Assembly (NCBI GenBank): GCA_963522035.1
Contig: CAUQYP010000001.1
Location: forward strand, 1-64,000
Length of the DNA stretch: 64,000 bases
DNA from: Noviherbaspirillum_A sp963522035
GTDB lineage: Bacteria > Pseudomonadota > Gammaproteobacteria > Burkholderiales > Burkholderiaceae_D
Reading direction: 5' to 3'
The position numbers and the translations under genes are program-made. Below are positions 62,023-64,000 of the stretch, one piece after another. Below the pieces are notes generated by a model, which was not told the DNA's origin, did not search any database, and saw nothing but the letters and a program-made list of their open reading frames with translations. Every line of letters begins with the position of its first letter. The first letter of the stretch is position 1.

Positions 62023-63378
62023 ATGCGTCCATTGGCGGTTATCTGCGAGGCGACGCACGCCGACCGGATTAAAGCAAACATTCGTACTTTCTGTCACCCT
62101 GCGGTATTCGCTGACTTTGTATATATCTTCCCCGTCGATATTGCGACCGATTACCAGTATCACGCAGAGAAAGCGCAACTTGCGAACTGGATGACTTCTG
62201 GGCATGCTGGTGCCTCTCAGCAGGCGCTACTTTGCTACACGCGCGACGCCGGCAGAAAGGTCAGTGCAATCAAATTGGCGCAGACATTTGACGTTGAGTA
62301 TAAGGTAGAGACCCTAAAGCGCCTGACCCAGAGCAGTCCAGGGAACGCTGCATCAGTACCAGTTCAACAGCTCCTAAACCAGTGTAGCCTGTCGCTGCGC
62401 ACGGTCGCTACCGCACAGTTGCAACATTGGAACCATTCGCCCATTGACCGGGCCGCAGTCGACCATTGGCTAAGCCAGTTTTCCCAGCTTGGTACCTTCG
62501 GCTGGCTTGGGGAAAAGCTACTAGCTCAAACCAATCTGGTTCAGGCAGCTGCCCTGGGCAACTTGTACCAAGCACTTCCGATTGATCAGAGCTTCAGTCT
62601 TGCTTACAACCGCGACATGCGAGGCACCGCAAAAAGCGGTGAAGTCATTGCTACTTTGCTGACGAAACGCTTCGGCGGCATCGTCCATGACAGCCCTGCA
62701 AAAGCGATCGAGGCATCGCCAACGTCGAAGATTGCATTATTTGAGGACGGCCTCTGGTCTGGCACGGAAGCGCTAGGTGTTATTGAAAGTTTGCTTGGGG
62801 AAAGGCCTGGCCGCGAGAAAACAGCACCCCTGTCGAATCCGAAACTGTTGGAAAAAGTCGATTTGACACTTGTTTATGGCATCGCCACCGACTACGGGAA
62901 AGCGCTAGTGGAACGATTCATCCATGACCGCGGCCTGCACAATATAAAGGTACTGAGCGCACGCACGGTGCAGGTAGCGCAGCCCAATCTGTTACTTGGC
63001 TTGGCTAACGGCGAATTCGACGTGATGGAAATGCGCGAAAGCGGACCGCTTGGCAACCCCCTCATCCCCAATATCATCACTGCATTTTCTTCTGACGGCA
63101 TGGCTCAGACGCAAATCGACGTGGCGCGACAATTTTTTTCCGCAGTGGGCCGTCAACTCTTCGAGCATTACCTGCAGACGATGGTGGCGACGAAAGGTTG
63201 GACGATGTGGGCGCCTGAAAAGCTGGGCCAGGCCAGTCTTGGTATGCACGGACTCGGCCTCGCTTATGCATTTGCTCATTCGATTCCAAAAGCAACGCTA
63301 CCCCTGTTTTGGGCAAGCGGAGAAGTCACGTATAACGGCAGAACACTTCGCTGGAAACCCTTATTTCTCAATTCATGA
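62023..63378 (+). CDS. Phosphoribosyltransferase-like protein, second gene of a putative system
   Basis: A 451-residue soluble protein. Residues 237-251 read IALFEDGLWSGTEAL, which matches the PRPP-binding loop of type I phosphoribosyltransferases (hydrophobic strand, acidic pair, then S/T-G-T). Other parts (YNRDMRGTAKSGEVIATLLT, LLGLANGEFDVMEMRESG) fit a PRTase-like or related Rossmann-type fold. No standard PRTase partner domain is seen, and it is longer than metabolic PRTases. It follows the LOTUS-like gene by 12 bp. Diverged PRTase domains are known in some conflict systems; whether this is one is untested. Confidence 0.6.
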   Translation: MRPLAVICEATHADRIKANIRTFCHPAVFADFVYIFPVDIATDYQYHAEKAQLANWMTSGHAGASQQALLCYTRDAGRKVSAIKLAQTFDVEYKVETLKRLTQSSPGNAASVPVQQLLNQCSLSLRTVATAQLQHWNHSPIDRAAVDHWLSQFSQLGTFGWLGEKLLAQTNLVQAAALGNLYQALPIDQSFSLAYNRDMRGTAKSGEVIATLLTKRFGGIVHDSPAKAIEASPTSKIALFEDGLWSGTEALGVIESLLGERPGREKTAPLSNPKLLEKVDLTLVYGIATDYGKALVERFIHDRGLHNIKVLSARTVQVAQPNLLLGLANGEFDVMEMRESGPLGNPLIPNIITAFSSDGMAQTQIDVARQFFSAVGRQLFEHYLQTMVATKGWTMWAPEKLGQASLGMHGLGLAYAFAHSIPKATLPLFWASGEVTYNGRTLRWKPLFLNS

Positions 63379-63403
63379 GAAACGCCAACGTCTTCGAGCC
63401 ACC

Positions 63404-63720
63404 GCTTTAAAGGTATTACTTAAAATATCCGTCCTTGAGCACGCGGGCTATTACGACATGGTGCCGGACAAGGGCTCCAAAAACGTAGCTTTTCTTTGTC
63501 TCATTTCTAGTAATTCGGAGATGCTTGCGTAATGCCTTCGGATTAGCATGGCGAGCGATCTGCAACAGCACCTGCGCCAGTTGTGCCGCCGTCAGCTTGT
63601 CATATCGCTTCAGACGGCGGGCACTACAGCCATCATCATGCCAGCATAGCGGGTCCGAATTTCGTCAGCGAAGAAGAACGAAGATAGTTCAAGCTCAATG
63701 GTGTGCAATTCCTACTCATA
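63404..63720 (-). pseudogene. Transposase C-terminal remnant
   Basis: The minus strand gives HTIELELSSFFFADEIRTRY and AGMMMAVVPAV in one frame, then after a frameshift near 63610 RRLKRYDKLTAAQLAQVLLQ, IARHANPKALRKHLRI, KKSYVFGALVRHHVVIARVL and a stop at 63404. The second part resembles the C-terminal tail of IS4-like transposases. The upstream catalytic domain is absent and the frames do not join, so it is dead. Confidence 0.5.
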
Positions 63721-63825
63721 CCACATCGGTACCCTTGACCTAGGACGCAAATAGCCAGAAGCAGACTTTCAGTTCTGCAAATAAAAACTACTTCCACGCT
63801 TTCATGAAATATTTGTCTGTACCTT

Positions 63826-63999
63826 CTATCTTAACAAATAATCTTCTGTTCGATCCAGCAATTCGGCGAGATCCATTTGCATGAAGTCAAATGGCTGCTC
63901 GTGCGGCAGTCCAATTTTCCCACCCGCTTGACTCATTAGATAACGAAAAAGGCGATGAAAATACTTTTGTTGGCTAGGCGCTGTATAGGATTCAAAAGA
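63826..63999 (-). CDS. C-terminus of a gene running off the window
   Basis: A minus-strand frame from the window edge to a TAG at 63826-63828 gives 57 residues: YTAPSQQKYFHRLFRYLMSQ, AGGKIGLPHEQPFDFMQMDL and AELLDRTEDYLLR. It reads as natural protein but is not recognised. It is convergent with the two-gene system and separated from it by the transposase remnant. Confidence 0.5.
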   Translation of the reverse strand, partial: SFESYTAPSQQKYFHRLFRYLMSQAGGKIGLPHEQPFDFMQMDLAELLDRTEDYLLR

Positions 64000-64000
64000 G

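Overview
The window looks like chromosomal DNA of a betaproteobacterium, most likely of the Burkholderiales/Oxalobacteraceae type. This is inferred from gene families, not from a marker gene: no rRNA or tRNA was seen. Two GC-rich stretches with compact operons (about 1-6.4 kb and 54.4-60.3 kb) flank a long, visibly more AT-rich and gene-sparse region (about 6.5-54 kb). That middle region is full of insertion sequences, truncated genes and dispersed intergenic repeats, and reads as an accessory region.

Left block (1-6.4 kb): a tandem hexanucleotide array, an AcoR-like sigma54 activator, and, divergent from it, glutathione-dependent formaldehyde oxidation genes (frmA, gfa). A secreted YVTN beta-propeller follows, translationally overlapped with a cytochrome b561, then a YkvA-like DUF1232 protein. 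Together they suggest a periplasmic alcohol/formaldehyde oxidation module.

Middle region: small secreted proteins, a pseudopilin, a complete IS66 element with a perfect 8-bp target duplication, a CPA1 antiporter, a truncated ferritin-like gene, an alpha/beta hydrolase, three small membrane proteins, and an IS110 element with a structured leader (possible bridge RNA). It also holds a MITE, a CheB-CheR-PAS-histidine kinase-receiver fusion, a Lit-like (peptidase U49) metalloprotease, AraC and LysR fragments, and a CmpX-like channel that shares an upstream motif with another membrane protein. Signalling genes are dense: a chemoreceptor with a C-terminal CheR tether, two further sensor kinases, a stand-alone receiver, a diguanylate cyclase, and an OmpR-type regulator whose receiver lacks the phospho-acceptor. 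Two YsnF/DUF2382 stress paralogues and an IscB nuclease with its omegaRNA leader complete it.

Right block (52-60.3 kb): a MarR-GNAT fusion whose start codon lies in a near-perfect palindrome, then a LysR-controlled acyl-CoA gene cluster (AidB-like acyl-CoA dehydrogenase, TTT binding protein, CoA-transferase). Its last gene, gcdH, is clearly a pseudogene. An IS5-type MITE follows. At 61.0-63.4 kb lies an unrecognised two-gene unit: a possibly LOTUS/OST-HTH-like protein and a phosphoribosyltransferase-like protein. It sits behind a perfect hairpin and next to a decayed transposase, and is the best candidate for an undescribed system. The window ends inside a minus-strand gene.
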